Source: Cohnella fermenti (GTDB lineage Bacteria; Bacillota; Bacilli; Paenibacillales; Paenibacillaceae). Taken from it: a DNA stretch of 64,000 nt. The notes beneath the pieces are model-generated. The model did no database searches. It was not told where the DNA came from and saw nothing but the letters and a program-made list of their open reading frames with translations. The stretch covers positions 1 through 64,000 of the forward strand of contig NZ_SSOB01000022.1 in assembly GCF_004801405.1 (NCBI RefSeq), in the 5' to 3' direction. A program made the translations under genes and the position numbers. The first letter of the stretch is position 1; every line of letters starts with the position of its first letter. Below are positions 33,894 through 43,017 of the stretch, one piece after another.

Positions 33894-35104
33894 CGAGTCA
33901 CCTCCGGGCTGCCCGTCCCGACAGGCGGCAATCCGTAATGGCTTCGCAGCGTGCAGCCGTCGTATTCGGTTCGGAACAGACCGCGGTTCTGCAGCTCGGG
34001 AATGAGCCGATCCACGAAGCTGTCCATTCCCCCCGGCAAATACGGGAACAGCACGTTGAAGCCGTCGGCCGCACGCTCCTTGAACCATCTCTCCATCCGA
34101 TCCGCCACCTGTACCGTGCTTCCGCTCATCTTCAGGTGAGTTCCCTGCGCAACAAGCTGTCGCACGCTGAGCCGCTGATCGCGAATAAGATCGAGCACGA
34201 GTTGCACGCGGCTTCTCATGCCGTCGCTTGTACTGACGGCCGGAAGCGCTTCTAGCGGGATCGGCTCGTCCGGATGAAGCGAGGTCAAGTCCGTCTCCAG
34301 CATCTGCGACAGCCGCTTCGCTCCGCTCTCCACGCTAACGAATGTATTCAATTCGCGTTCGAGCTCCTTCGTCTCCGCCTCCGTTGCTGCAACGATCGGG
34401 ACGAGCCCCGGCAGGATAAGGACGTGCTCCGGTTGGCGTCCGAGCGCCGACGCCCGCGATTTGACATCGCGGTAGAACTCCTTGGCGGCATCCAGAACGG
34501 GCTGCGCCGTGAACACAACTTCGGCATGACGGGAAGCGAATTGCTTGCCGACCTCGGAGGAACCCGCTTGCACAAGCACCGGCCGCCCTTGAGGCAACGG
34601 CTGCGCCCAGCGCTTCCACATGCCGACGGCTTCCAGAACGACCCGTTCGGCACGCTCGTACCGCAAGTCATGCTCAAGATGAGATTCCCGGCTGTAGTTG
34701 GCATGGACGCTCTCCACGGCCGTCGTCACCATGTTCCAGCCGGCGCGGCCGCCGCTTAAGTGGTCAAGCGATGCGAAGGCGTTCGCAAGATGGAACGATT
34801 CATTGTAGGTGGTGGATGCCGAGATCACGAGCCCGATTCGCTCGGTGGCGCCTGCCAGCGCCGCGAACAGCGTCAGCGGCTCCGTATGCGGAGAAGGCGA
34901 GCTCTCCACGCGGTCGCTCGCCGCATAGAAGTCGGCAGCGAACAGCGCGTCCATTTTGCCCCGCTCCGCCGTCCGGGCAAGCTCGATTAAGTAGTCCAGG
35001 TCGCCATTCCTCTCCGGCTGTGTCAACGGCAGCCGCCAGACGGGGCCGAAGCCGAGACCGAGCGCACAAGCGTTCAGATGCATTCGCCTCTCGTGCACCG
35101 TCAT
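33890..35104 (-). CDS. FMN-dependent monooxygenase, NtaA/SnaA/DszA family
   Basis: The 404-residue product has the luciferase-like fold: LNACALGLGFGPVWRLP, KMDALFAADFYAASDR, FASLDHLSGGRAGWNMVTTA and VLVQAGSSEVGKQFASRHAE. This family uses FMNH2 and oxygen on substrates such as nitrilotriacetate, EDTA or dibenzothiophene sulfone. The start ATG 35104 overlaps the previous stop. The operon also encodes an iron-chelate importer, so the substrate may be an iron chelator; this is inference. Confidence 0.92.
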   Translation of the reverse strand: MTVHERRMHLNACALGLGFGPVWRLPLTQPERNGDLDYLIELARTAERGKMDALFAADFYAASDRVESSPSPHTEPLTLFAALAGATERIGLVISASTTYNESFHLANAFASLDHLSGGRAGWNMVTTAVESVHANYSRESHLEHDLRYERAERVVLEAVGMWKRWAQPLPQGRPVLVQAGSSEVGKQFASRHAEVVFTAQPVLDAAKEFYRDVKSRASALGRQPEHVLILPGLVPIVAATEAETKELERELNTFVSVESGAKRLSQMLETDLTSLHPDEPIPLEALPAVSTSDGMRSRVQLVLDLIRDQRLSVRQLVAQGTHLKMSGSTVQVADRMERWFKERAADGFNVLFPYLPGGMDSFVDRLIPELQNRGLFRTEYDGCTLRSHYGLPPVGTGSPEVTR

Positions 35105-36213
35105 TGAACTCCCTCCCCCATCCATACGGCCGCAGGCCGACTCAAGCCCAGCTTCTCTCTCAGTGTGACTTTCTCCGGGGGAGAGCCGAACCAACCTTGC
35201 CGCCGCAGGGCCGGAACGAGTTCGTCCGCTACGCGAACGATATCGGCCAACGGCTCGGCCAGCTCAAGATGGAAGCCTTCCGTCGCATTCCCCTTCACCC
35301 AGCGGCTCATCTCTTCCGCCATGCGTTCGGCGCTTCCCCGGAACGCCAGCCCTGTCGGCTCCTCATCGGAAGGCCGGCTGCCTTCGAACACCAACGATGC
35401 CCGATGGCTAATGCGCAACTGCGCGCCGTCGCGTCCCGCAGCTGCCGCCGCACACCGGATTGCCGCAGATTGAGCCGCCGCCTGCTCCGGGCAATCGGCT
35501 TCTGCCACGATCCAATCGGCCTGCCCGGCAGCGAAGACGAGATCCGCTTCGTCTTGGCGGAGCGCCCGAGCCAGAACCGGATGACCTTGAACCGGCCGGA
35601 CGACGTTAAGCGGCCCGCGCACTTGATAATACTTGCCGCGGTGATGAATCGGCTGGACATATCTCGGATCGGCGAATATGCCCGCTTCCTTGTCGATCCG
35701 GATCGCGCCGTCCTTCCAACTGTCCCATAATCGGCGCGTCACGCCGAGCAGCTCCTGTCGCCGCCTGTCCCTATCAATAGGACTCATCGCGTCTATGTCC
35801 GCATGGTTGTCCGCATGGTTGTCTGCATGGTTGTCTGCATGGTTGTCCGCATCGCCGCCAGCTCCTGCTCTTCCCGAAGCCAACAGCCACCCGCACCGGC
35901 CTCCGCTAATGTTGTCGAGCGAAGCCGTCGCGCGGGCAACGTGATAAGGCTCGTAATCGTCGAGCGAGATCGCGGCGACAAGACCGATGCGCCGGGCGAC
36001 GGAGGCCAGCGAAGCGGCGGCAACAACCGGATCGATTCCTCCCGGCTGATCCTCATCCCTTCCCGTCGCGCCTTCCAGCCAGACGGCGGTCATGGACGCC
36101 CGCTCGGCCGCCAGCGCCAGCTCGCGATAATAAGCCAGCCGATAACGCGAAGACGGCCACCTCTTCTCCTTGACGCCGCTGTCGCGGCAATGGATCGACA
36201 AGCTGAGCAGCAT
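35101..36213 (-). CDS. Second luciferase-like flavin monooxygenase, with DNHA repeat insert
   Basis: This 370-residue LLM-class protein has MTAVWLEGATGRDEDQPGGI, ATASLDNISGGRCGWLLASG and VRPVQGHPVLARALRQDEAD. A short low-complexity insert around residue 120 reads (DNHA) four times, from a 12-bp tandem DNA repeat, in a loop that often binds substrate in this family. AGAGGAGAGG precedes ATG 36213. It is coupled to the next monooxygenase by ATGA overlap. Confidence 0.88.
   Translation of the reverse strand: MLLSLSIHCRDSGVKEKRWPSSRYRLAYYRELALAAERASMTAVWLEGATGRDEDQPGGIDPVVAAASLASVARRIGLVAAISLDDYEPYHVARATASLDNISGGRCGWLLASGRAGAGGDADNHADNHADNHADNHADIDAMSPIDRDRRRQELLGVTRRLWDSWKDGAIRIDKEAGIFADPRYVQPIHHRGKYYQVRGPLNVVRPVQGHPVLARALRQDEADLVFAAGQADWIVAEADCPEQAAAQSAAIRCAAAAAGRDGAQLRISHRASLVFEGSRPSDEEPTGLAFRGSAERMAEEMSRWVKGNATEGFHLELAEPLADIVRVADELVPALRRQGWFGSPPEKVTLREKLGLSRPAAVWMGEGVQ
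35795..35860. repeat. 12-bp tandem repeat within the second monooxygenase gene
   Basis: CATGGTTGTCYG is repeated four or more times, encoding the DNHA tetrads. Unit loss or gain keeps the frame. Confidence 0.85.
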
Positions 36214-36219
36214 AGGTCG

Positions 36220-38241
36220 TCATCCTCTCCTCTGGCTACGCCATAATAAATAGAACAAGTACGGAGCGCCGACCATCGCCGCCACTGTCCCCGAAGGAAT
36301 CTCATTCGGAATCATGATCACTCTGCCGATCACATCCGCGCCCGCCAGCATCGCGCCGCCGATCAGGCAAGCAAGCGTCAGCCTTCTGCGGAACGAATGG
36401 CCGACGAGCCACTGGGCAGCATGCGGAGCAAGCAGACCGATAAACCCTACCGTGCCGACCTGCGACACGGCCAGCGCGGACAGTGCGACCCCAAGCGCAA
36501 GAGCGCCCAATCGGGCAAGCGAAGGGCGAAGGCCCAGACCGGTCGAAGCTTCGTCGTCGAAGCCGAGCAGCTCGAGCCGTCGCCCATGCAGCCAGGAGAG
36601 CGGCAACAGAATGACGGAGGCCGCCGCCAGCACCGCGACCGCTGTCCATCGCATCGCATACGTGCTCCCGTTCATCCAGATTTGCGCCGAGATGCTGTAG
36701 GGCGTCTGCAGAATCAGAATCTGAATCAGCGCCGAGAACGCCGCCGACACCGCAATGCCGATCATGATCAGGACGCCCGGCTGGAACCTGGCGCGCCAAC
36801 CGAGCAAGAACGTAATCGCCGCCGCCGCGAACGCTCCGATCAGCGCGGCGGCCGAATATTGCCAGGCGGACGCTTCCGGCTTCAGCACGATAAGCAGCAG
36901 CACCCCGGCTCCCGCCCCCGAGGAGATGCCGACGATCGACGGGTCTGCGAGCGGATTGCGCACCGCCCCCTGCACAAGCAGGCCCGATGCGGCGAGCATC
37001 GCTCCCGCCAGAATGGCGCCCGCCATTCGGGGCAAGCGGAATTGCAGGACGATCTGCTGAGCAAGCGGCTCGCCCTGTCCAATCAGAGCAAGAAGCACCT
37101 GCCGGGGAGACAGCGCGAAGCCGCTCGCCAGCGTGCAGCCAAGCACGAGAACGAGGAACAGCACAAGCAGCAGCACGCCGGCGCCAATGCCGTACGCGAA
37201 TCGCCCCTTGGCTCCGTATTGGCTCATCTGCAGTTGCCGCAGCCCCGCGCCCATGCCGTGGCTTCGAGCCATCCGCAGCGCCAGAACCAACAACCAGGGA
37301 GCGCCGATCAACGCCATGACGGCGCCGACCGGCACTTGATTCGCAATCGTATCCGGCCGATAGGTGAGCGTATCGGCCGCTACCAGCAGCAGCGCCCCGC
37401 AGAGGGCGCTGGCCGGCAGCAGAGCCGCATGTCGGCGGAAGCCCGCCAGCTTGACCACGTGCGGAGCGACCAGGCCAACGAAGCCGATCGGGCCGGTAAC
37501 GCTGACGATCAGCGCCGACAGGAACACCGACAGCAACACAATCGTCAGCTTCACTCGTCCGACACGCTGCCCAAGCGACCGCGCCGTATCCTCGCCGAGC
37601 GAGATCGCGTCGAGATGCCGGCTGAACAACCATGCCGCCGCCAGGCAAGCCGCAATCGGCGCCCATACGCTGCGGACCGTCGTCCAGTCGTTCTGCGCCA
37701 GCGAGCCGTTCCCCCAGATGAGCAACTGACGAGTCTCATTCTCGAACAGAATCTGAATCATATTCGTCGCCGAGCCGAGCAGCATGGTCACGATCAATCC
37801 CGACAGCACCATGCGCAGCGGCGAATGGGAGGTTCGCCCCGCCAACGCATAGACAAGCGCAACCGCGAGCAGCCCTCCTGCGAACGTCAGAAGCAAGGGA
37901 TATCGGCCGACCCAGGCCGGAAGGAACACCGTTGCCGCCACAGCCGTCAAGTAAGCGCCGGCATGAATGCCGAGCGTTCCGGCGCTGACGAGCGAATTGC
38001 GCAGCGTCGTCTGAAGCAGCGCTCCGACGAGCGCAAGCGCCGCTCCGGCCAGCAGGCCGACAAGAGCGCGCGGCAGCCGGAAGTTCATGATCACTTCGTA
38101 TTCGGTGCTGTGCCGGGAATGAGCGAGCACCCTCAGCACCGTGCCGAAGCCGATGTCCGCCTGCCCTCTCGCGATATTGGCGATCACAACAATCGGAAGC
38201 AACGCCAAGCCGAGAACGAGCAGTCGGGCTTGCTTATTCAT
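36220..38241 (-). CDS. Fused FecCD-type iron-siderophore permease (FhuB-like)
   Basis: This 673-residue protein contains two complete FecCD permease halves (about 1-335 and 345-673). Each has the NPLADPSIVGISSGAGAG-type or NSLVSAGTLGIHAGAYL segment and a GFIGLLAPHAAQWLVGHSFR / GFVGLVAPHVVKLAGFRRHA coupling loop. The fusion is as in FhuB. It pairs with the lipoprotein whose gene overlaps it by 8 bp. No ATPase gene is present in the operon, so one must be supplied from elsewhere. Confidence 0.94.
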   Translation of the reverse strand: MNKQARLLVLGLALLPIVVIANIARGQADIGFGTVLRVLAHSRHSTEYEVIMNFRLPRALVGLLAGAALALVGALLQTTLRNSLVSAGTLGIHAGAYLTAVAATVFLPAWVGRYPLLLTFAGGLLAVALVYALAGRTSHSPLRMVLSGLIVTMLLGSATNMIQILFENETRQLLIWGNGSLAQNDWTTVRSVWAPIAACLAAAWLFSRHLDAISLGEDTARSLGQRVGRVKLTIVLLSVFLSALIVSVTGPIGFVGLVAPHVVKLAGFRRHAALLPASALCGALLLVAADTLTYRPDTIANQVPVGAVMALIGAPWLLVLALRMARSHGMGAGLRQLQMSQYGAKGRFAYGIGAGVLLLVLFLVLVLGCTLASGFALSPRQVLLALIGQGEPLAQQIVLQFRLPRMAGAILAGAMLAASGLLVQGAVRNPLADPSIVGISSGAGAGVLLLIVLKPEASAWQYSAAALIGAFAAAAITFLLGWRARFQPGVLIMIGIAVSAAFSALIQILILQTPYSISAQIWMNGSTYAMRWTAVAVLAAASVILLPLSWLHGRRLELLGFDDEASTGLGLRPSLARLGALALGVALSALAVSQVGTVGFIGLLAPHAAQWLVGHSFRRRLTLACLIGGAMLAGADVIGRVIMIPNEIPSGTVAAMVGAPYLFYLLWRSQRRG

Positions 38242-39385
38242 TCGTTAACGCATCGACAACCGTATCGGCGAACACCTTGGCCGTTGTCGGCCCGCCGAAC
38301 ATCCAAATGTACTTATCCATCCGATAGGCGCGATTCTCCTTGGTGAACGTCAGGCTCTGCCACACCGAATTGTCCTTGAACTGCTTCTCGTAGACGTCTT
38401 CCTGCCCCTGCATCATCATGTAGATGAAGTCGGCCTCCTGCAAGGCCACAAGCGATTCCACGGTCGTGTTGACGCTTCCGTCTCCCGCCCCTTCTTCCGA
38501 GCGATAAGCCGCCTTCAGTCCGAGCCGCTGAAGAATCTGCGGCGCCTGGGCGTTATCGGTGTACAGCTTGATCGCGGCGGACGTATTGCCGTTGCCGTTC
38601 ATCAGCAAGCCGAGCACGAACTCGGTGCCGTCCTTGCCGTGCTCGATCAGCGTTTGCTTCAATTGCGCGAAGTGCTCGTCCAGCTCCTTCAGAATCCGTT
38701 CGGCCTCGTCTTGCTTGTCGAAGATGCCGGCAACCGTCCGGAAGGTGGCCTCCATCTCCTCCAATTGGTTAAGCCCGCCTTCCGGGAACGGATCGAACGC
38801 GATTGTCGGTGCAATGTCCTTCAGCAGCTCGTAGTTGTCTCCCATGAAGGAGACGTTGCCGATAATCAGATCCGGCTGCAAGCCGGCAATCACTTCAAGA
38901 TTCGGCTCGCTTCGCTTGCCTACATCTGTCGCCCCGTCCGTCAGTGCCGGGTTGTAGTCCATATACTTCTTGTAGCCTGCCGTATCCGCAATCCCTACCG
39001 GCGCAATGCCGAGCGCGACCAATTCCTCGACATAACGATAGTCCATGACGACAACCCGCTCCGGGATTCCCGCGATCTCCGTCGATCCCTTCGCATCCTG
39101 AATCGCAATCGTTCGTTCGGCCGCGCCTTCGTTCGCGCCCGAGGATGACGTTGCCGAAGCGGCAGGCGATGCCCGGCCCTCCGACTTGGTCGCATTCTCC
39201 CCGCAGCCCGCCAGAAGAATGACGACTGCGAGCCCGGCGGCGGAAGCCTTCAGCGCTGCGCGGCCGAAGCGTCGACGGAGCGGACGGGCGGAGCATGCGG
39301 CGACTGCCGGACTTGCGGCGTCCATTGACTTCTGATCCCGCCTTGTCTTATGCTTGTTGGCAATTAATGATACGAAATTGAACAA
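38234..39385 (-). CDS. Iron-siderophore-binding lipoprotein
   Basis: This 383-residue class III binding protein has a lipobox VILLAGC near residue 60 after an unusually long, Arg-rich N-terminus. It contains the PERVVVMDYRYVEELVALGI and LQPDLIIGNVSFMGDNYELL motifs of the FhuD/FepB group. TTG 39385 is the start, with AGAGGTGG upstream; a later start nearer the signal peptide is possible. A perfect Fur box lies just upstream, so expression should rise in iron limitation. Confidence 0.92.
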   Translation of the reverse strand: MFNFVSLIANKHKTRRDQKSMDAASPAVAACSARPLRRRFGRAALKASAAGLAVVILLAGCGENATKSEGRASPAASATSSSGANEGAAERTIAIQDAKGSTEIAGIPERVVVMDYRYVEELVALGIAPVGIADTAGYKKYMDYNPALTDGATDVGKRSEPNLEVIAGLQPDLIIGNVSFMGDNYELLKDIAPTIAFDPFPEGGLNQLEEMEATFRTVAGIFDKQDEAERILKELDEHFAQLKQTLIEHGKDGTEFVLGLLMNGNGNTSAAIKLYTDNAQAPQILQRLGLKAAYRSEEGAGDGSVNTTVESLVALQEADFIYMMMQGQEDVYEKQFKDNSVWQSLTFTKENRAYRMDKYIWMFGGPTTAKVFADTVVDALTNE

Positions 39386-39409
39386 CGGTATTCCACCTCT
39401 CGTTGACTG

Positions 39410-39424
39410 TGATAATCATTATCA
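39410..39424. promoter_or_regulatory. Fur box
   Basis: TGATAATCATTATCA is a perfect 7-1-7 inverted repeat identical to the Bacillus Fur consensus. It lies 25 bp upstream of the siderophore-binding gene start and between divergent genes. It should repress the iron operon when iron is plentiful, and could also affect the MocR gene. Confidence 0.85.
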
Positions 39425-39525
39425 GTTAGCATTATAGTAAATGGCTTGTTCCCGGTAAACCGCCAATTCGCTGCGACGTTCACCAGCCAATTCGCCGTTC
39501 AAGCCTACAAGGAGGACAACTCGCC

Positions 39526-40971
39526 GTGCCGTTCACCCTTAATCGGGACAGCAAGGAACCCTTGTTCCGCCAACTCGTCCGTCAGATGGAATCTCGCATC
39601 CTCTCGGGCGAGTGGCCTCTGCATATGAAGCTCCCTCCCGAGCGCTCGCTCGCGCTTCAGCTCGGCCTGAACAGAAGCACCGTCACCGCAGCCTATCAGG
39701 AGCTGGCGACACAGGGCTGGGTGAGCAAGGTGCAAGGAAGCGGCACCCGCGTGATCGCCTTGCCGGAAGACGGGGCGGCTGCCGTCGCCATTGATTGGAA
39801 TCAATATTGGAACAAGAGGGCCGATAACCCCTTATTGCCCTTGAAGAAAAGCCTGCACAGCATCGCATCGAGAAAGGGAACGATCAATCTGGCCATGGGC
39901 GAGCTGTCCGGCGAGCTGCTGAGAGGGCTTCCCTTGTTCGGCCGGCCGGAGTTGCCCTCCATAGCCGAACCGCTCGGATATGTGGGCCCTCCTCTCGAAC
40001 GCCGCTACCGGAGCATTATTGCTTCGCATCTGGAGCGTTACCAATCCATCGATACCGATGCCTCGCGGATCTTGCTGACCTCAGGCGCCCAGCAGGCGCT
40101 CTATCTCATCGTGAATTGCCTGCTGAAGCCGGGCGACGCGATCGCCGTCGAAGCAGCTTCTTACGCCTATTCGCAGAACCTGTTCCTGTCGGCCGGGCTG
40201 CGCGTATTCCCGATCGCAATGGACGAAGACGGGCTCGTCCCCGAGCATCTGGTCCGCTTGTACGAGCAGCACAAAATTCGCATGGCCGTCGTCAATCCAA
40301 CGTACCAGAACCCGACCGGAACCGTGCTTAGTCTGGAGAGGCGCCGACGGCTGTACGACATCTGCGCCGCTCGCCGCATTCCGATCGTAGAGGACGATCC
40401 TTACAGCTTGCTCGGCGACTGCCGGGGACAGCAGCCCCCGCCTTCGCTTAAGGCGTTGTATCCCGACAGCGATCTGATCCTGTACATCGGCACAACTTCC
40501 AAGGTGCTGACGCCGGCTCTGCGAACGGGCTGGCTGGTAGGCCCGGAGGAGGTCATCGCCCGGCTTGGCGATCATCGAAGAGAGATTGACAACGGCCTCA
40601 GCCCGATTCTGCAAGGCATCGTCCACTCGCTGCTCGACGAACGCGTGCTGGAGCCTCATCTGTTGCAGGTGAGGACTTCTCTGGCAGAGAGACGGGATCG
40701 GGCGTTGGGGCTGATGCGCGGGCATATGAGCGGTCTTGCGACCTGGAGAGAACCGGAGAGCGGCTTCTATGTCTGGTGCCGGCTGAATCCGTCCATCCGG
40801 CTTCCCGATGTCATGCGCGAATGCGAGGCGGAGGGCGTCCTGATCATGCCGGGCACCATTCTTGGCAATGACTCGCGCCGCTTCCGGATTACTTACTCCC
40901 GCGCCTCGCTCGCGGAGCTTGAGGAAGGCTTGCTGCGAGTCGCCCGCGCGATCCGCAGGGCCGCAGAATAG
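39526..40971 (+). CDS. MocR/PdxR-type GntR regulator with aminotransferase-like domain
   Basis: This 481-residue protein has a GntR winged helix at 1-75 (LPPERSLALQLGLNRSTVTA) fused to a PLP fold-type I domain, including the lysine of IGTTSKVLTPALRTGWLVGP and the NPTYQNPTGTVLSLERRR motif. GTG 39526 has AAGGAGG upstream. It is divergent from the iron operon. Its target is not evident; no PLP-synthesis or aminotransferase operon lies beside it. Confidence 0.93.
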   Translation: MPFTLNRDSKEPLFRQLVRQMESRILSGEWPLHMKLPPERSLALQLGLNRSTVTAAYQELATQGWVSKVQGSGTRVIALPEDGAAAVAIDWNQYWNKRADNPLLPLKKSLHSIASRKGTINLAMGELSGELLRGLPLFGRPELPSIAEPLGYVGPPLERRYRSIIASHLERYQSIDTDASRILLTSGAQQALYLIVNCLLKPGDAIAVEAASYAYSQNLFLSAGLRVFPIAMDEDGLVPEHLVRLYEQHKIRMAVVNPTYQNPTGTVLSLERRRRLYDICAARRIPIVEDDPYSLLGDCRGQQPPPSLKALYPDSDLILYIGTTSKVLTPALRTGWLVGPEEVIARLGDHRREIDNGLSPILQGIVHSLLDERVLEPHLLQVRTSLAERRDRALGLMRGHMSGLATWREPESGFYVWCRLNPSIRLPDVMRECEAEGVLIMPGTILGNDSRRFRITYSRASLAELEEGLLRVARAIRRAAE

Positions 40972-41007
40972 CGCAAAGCCGCCGCACGAAGAGCTAAGCG
41001 GACGGAG

Positions 41008-41191
41008 TCAAGGATCGATCGACGGCTCCTTCCGGTTCCGATACGAGCTTGGCGACACGCCGTTCATCAGCTTAAACATCTTGCTGAAGTGGAATTCCTC
41101 CTGGTAGCCGCACAGCCGTGCGATCTCCCGGACCGGGCACTTTGTCCAGCACGAAGTGAATATGCAGCGTCAGACGCTCAAGGCGATACAT
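41008..41191 (-). pseudogene. AraC-family regulator remnant
   Basis: ATG 41191 keeps a good AGGAGGGG site and an AraC-like N-terminus (MYRLERLTLHIHFVLDK). Within 20 codons the sequence jumps, in another frame, to the end of an AraC helix-turn-helix (VREIARLCGYQEEFHFSKMF, then NGVSPSSYRNRKEP). Some 200 residues are gone. It lies just before the GH2 gene it may once have controlled. The rest of 40972-41310 holds nothing else recognisable. Confidence 0.75.
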
Positions 41192-41310
41192 CGCCCATCC
41201 CCTCCTCTCAGGAGCGATTATGACAGGTCAAGCGGTGATTCTTCCATTCCTGCGCCAAGCGGCGCGTGCTATGATCCATAGTATCAGATCACGACCTGGA
41301 GGAGTAGACA

Positions 41311-43017
41311 ATGAGAACGTTCCGCGAGCATTGCATTCGTCAGACGGAATGGCTGGACGGGCCCTGGAACTTCGTCAAGGACCCCGGCGACACCGGAATT
41401 CGGGACCGCTGGTTCGAGCGATTTCCACAAGACAGCCGCGCCCTGTACGTTCCTTCCTGCTGGAACAACGAGCTGTCTCTCTATGACTACGAGGGAATTG
41501 CCTGGTATCGGAAAATCATCCGCACTCCCGACACACGCCACATTAGGCTGATTTTCCACGCGGTGTTGGGGCATGCCGACGTCTACCTGGACGGTCGTCA
41601 TCTCGGCTATCACTACGGCGGGTATACGCCCTTCGACTTCATTGTGCCGTCCTTGGCCGAGGGGGAGCACGAGCTGATCGTCCGCACGGACAGCCGCCTG
41701 GATCGCCTGACGATTCCGACCGAGCATGTCGATTGGTTCCACTACGGCGGCATCATCCGCTTGGTGGAGCTGCAGCGGCTGCCCGATCTGCATATTCAGC
41801 GGGTGGACATCGGCTATGAGCTTGAAGGAGCGGACGCGGACGTCACGATTAAGGTGCAGCTTCGCTCGCTGTCGCAGGAGCGAGTCGCAACAACGCTGAC
41901 TCTGTCCGAGGGAGGGGCGGTGTTCCATACGGGGACGGTCTCGGTGGAGAGCGGCGAGACGTTCGATTATGAGGTCAAGCAGCGGTGGCCGGACGTTCGG
42001 CTCTGGAATGTCGGCCGCCCCGAATTGTACGAGATCAAGGCGCGGACCGACTTCGACGACAGGACGGAGCGCATCGGCTTCCGCAGGATCGAGACGAAGA
42101 ACCATCGCGTCCTCATCAACGGCTCGCCCGTCTACCTGAAGGGCGTGAACCGGCACGAGGAGCATCCGGAATGGGGGTTCGCCTTCCCGCCGAAGCTGAT
42201 GGGCAAGGATCTCGATATTATTCGGGAATTGGGCTGCAACGCGGTGCGGGGCTCGCACTATCCGCAGAGTCCGTATTGGCTCGACTTGCTGGATGAGCAG
42301 GGACTCGTCTTCTGGAGCGAGATTCCGATGTGGGGGGCGGCCTTGCCGAACGACACGGTGAAGGAGCCGTTGTTCCGGGAGCGCGCGCTGACCATGATCG
42401 AGGAGATGGTGAACCTGCACATCCACCACCCTTCCGTGATCTTCTGGTCGGTCCACAACGAGATCGACTCCCGCACGCAGGACGCCTACGAGATGACGGA
42501 GCAACTGGTGGCGCTGGTCCGGCGGCTCGATTCGTCGCGGCTTGTGACGTACGCGACGATGCACCCGCTCGAGGATGTGCTGCTTCCTCTCTTCGACGCG
42601 ATCGGCATCAACAAGTATTACGGCTGGTACGAAGGGGAGACGGCGGGCTTCGGAGAGATGCTGAGGCAGTTCCACGAGCGAGCCGAGGCGATGGGCGCCG
42701 GCGATCGGCCCGTGCTCATGACGGAGTTCGGCGGCGCGGGCATCTATGGGGATACGGGCTGGGAGCCCCGTCTGTTCAGCGAGGATTATCAGGCGGGGAT
42801 CGTCTCGGAAGCGTTGTCCATCTTCCGGGACGATCCGAAGATCGGCGGCACGTTCGTCTGGCAATTCGCCGATGTCAGAGCCGACCTGCACAGCAACGGC
42901 TCTCACTTCCGCGACCGGGCGCGAAGCTTCAACAACAAGGGCCTCGTCAACGAATACCGCAAGCCGAAGCAAGCCTACCGCGAGGTGAGGAGCCTCTATC
43001 AATCCTGGAGGGATTGA
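41311..43017 (+). CDS. GH2 beta-glucuronidase-type glycosidase
   Basis: This 568-residue cytoplasmic protein has the three-domain GH2 layout: sugar-binding (LYVPSCWNNELSLYDYEGIA), immunoglobulin-like and TIM barrel (FRRIETKNHRVLINGSPVYL; KGVNRHEEHPEWG). The acid/base Glu is in FWSVHNEID and the nucleophile in VLMTEFGGAG. Length and motifs are closest to beta-glucuronidases. No signal peptide. AGGAG precedes ATG 41311. Its end overlaps the convergent deacetylase gene by 19 bp. Confidence 0.9.
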   Translation: MRTFREHCIRQTEWLDGPWNFVKDPGDTGIRDRWFERFPQDSRALYVPSCWNNELSLYDYEGIAWYRKIIRTPDTRHIRLIFHAVLGHADVYLDGRHLGYHYGGYTPFDFIVPSLAEGEHELIVRTDSRLDRLTIPTEHVDWFHYGGIIRLVELQRLPDLHIQRVDIGYELEGADADVTIKVQLRSLSQERVATTLTLSEGGAVFHTGTVSVESGETFDYEVKQRWPDVRLWNVGRPELYEIKARTDFDDRTERIGFRRIETKNHRVLINGSPVYLKGVNRHEEHPEWGFAFPPKLMGKDLDIIRELGCNAVRGSHYPQSPYWLDLLDEQGLVFWSEIPMWGAALPNDTVKEPLFRERALTMIEEMVNLHIHHPSVIFWSVHNEIDSRTQDAYEMTEQLVALVRRLDSSRLVTYATMHPLEDVLLPLFDAIGINKYYGWYEGETAGFGEMLRQFHERAEAMGAGDRPVLMTEFGGAGIYGDTGWEPRLFSEDYQAGIVSEALSIFRDDPKIGGTFVWQFADVRADLHSNGSHFRDRARSFNNKGLVNEYRKPKQAYREVRSLYQSWRD

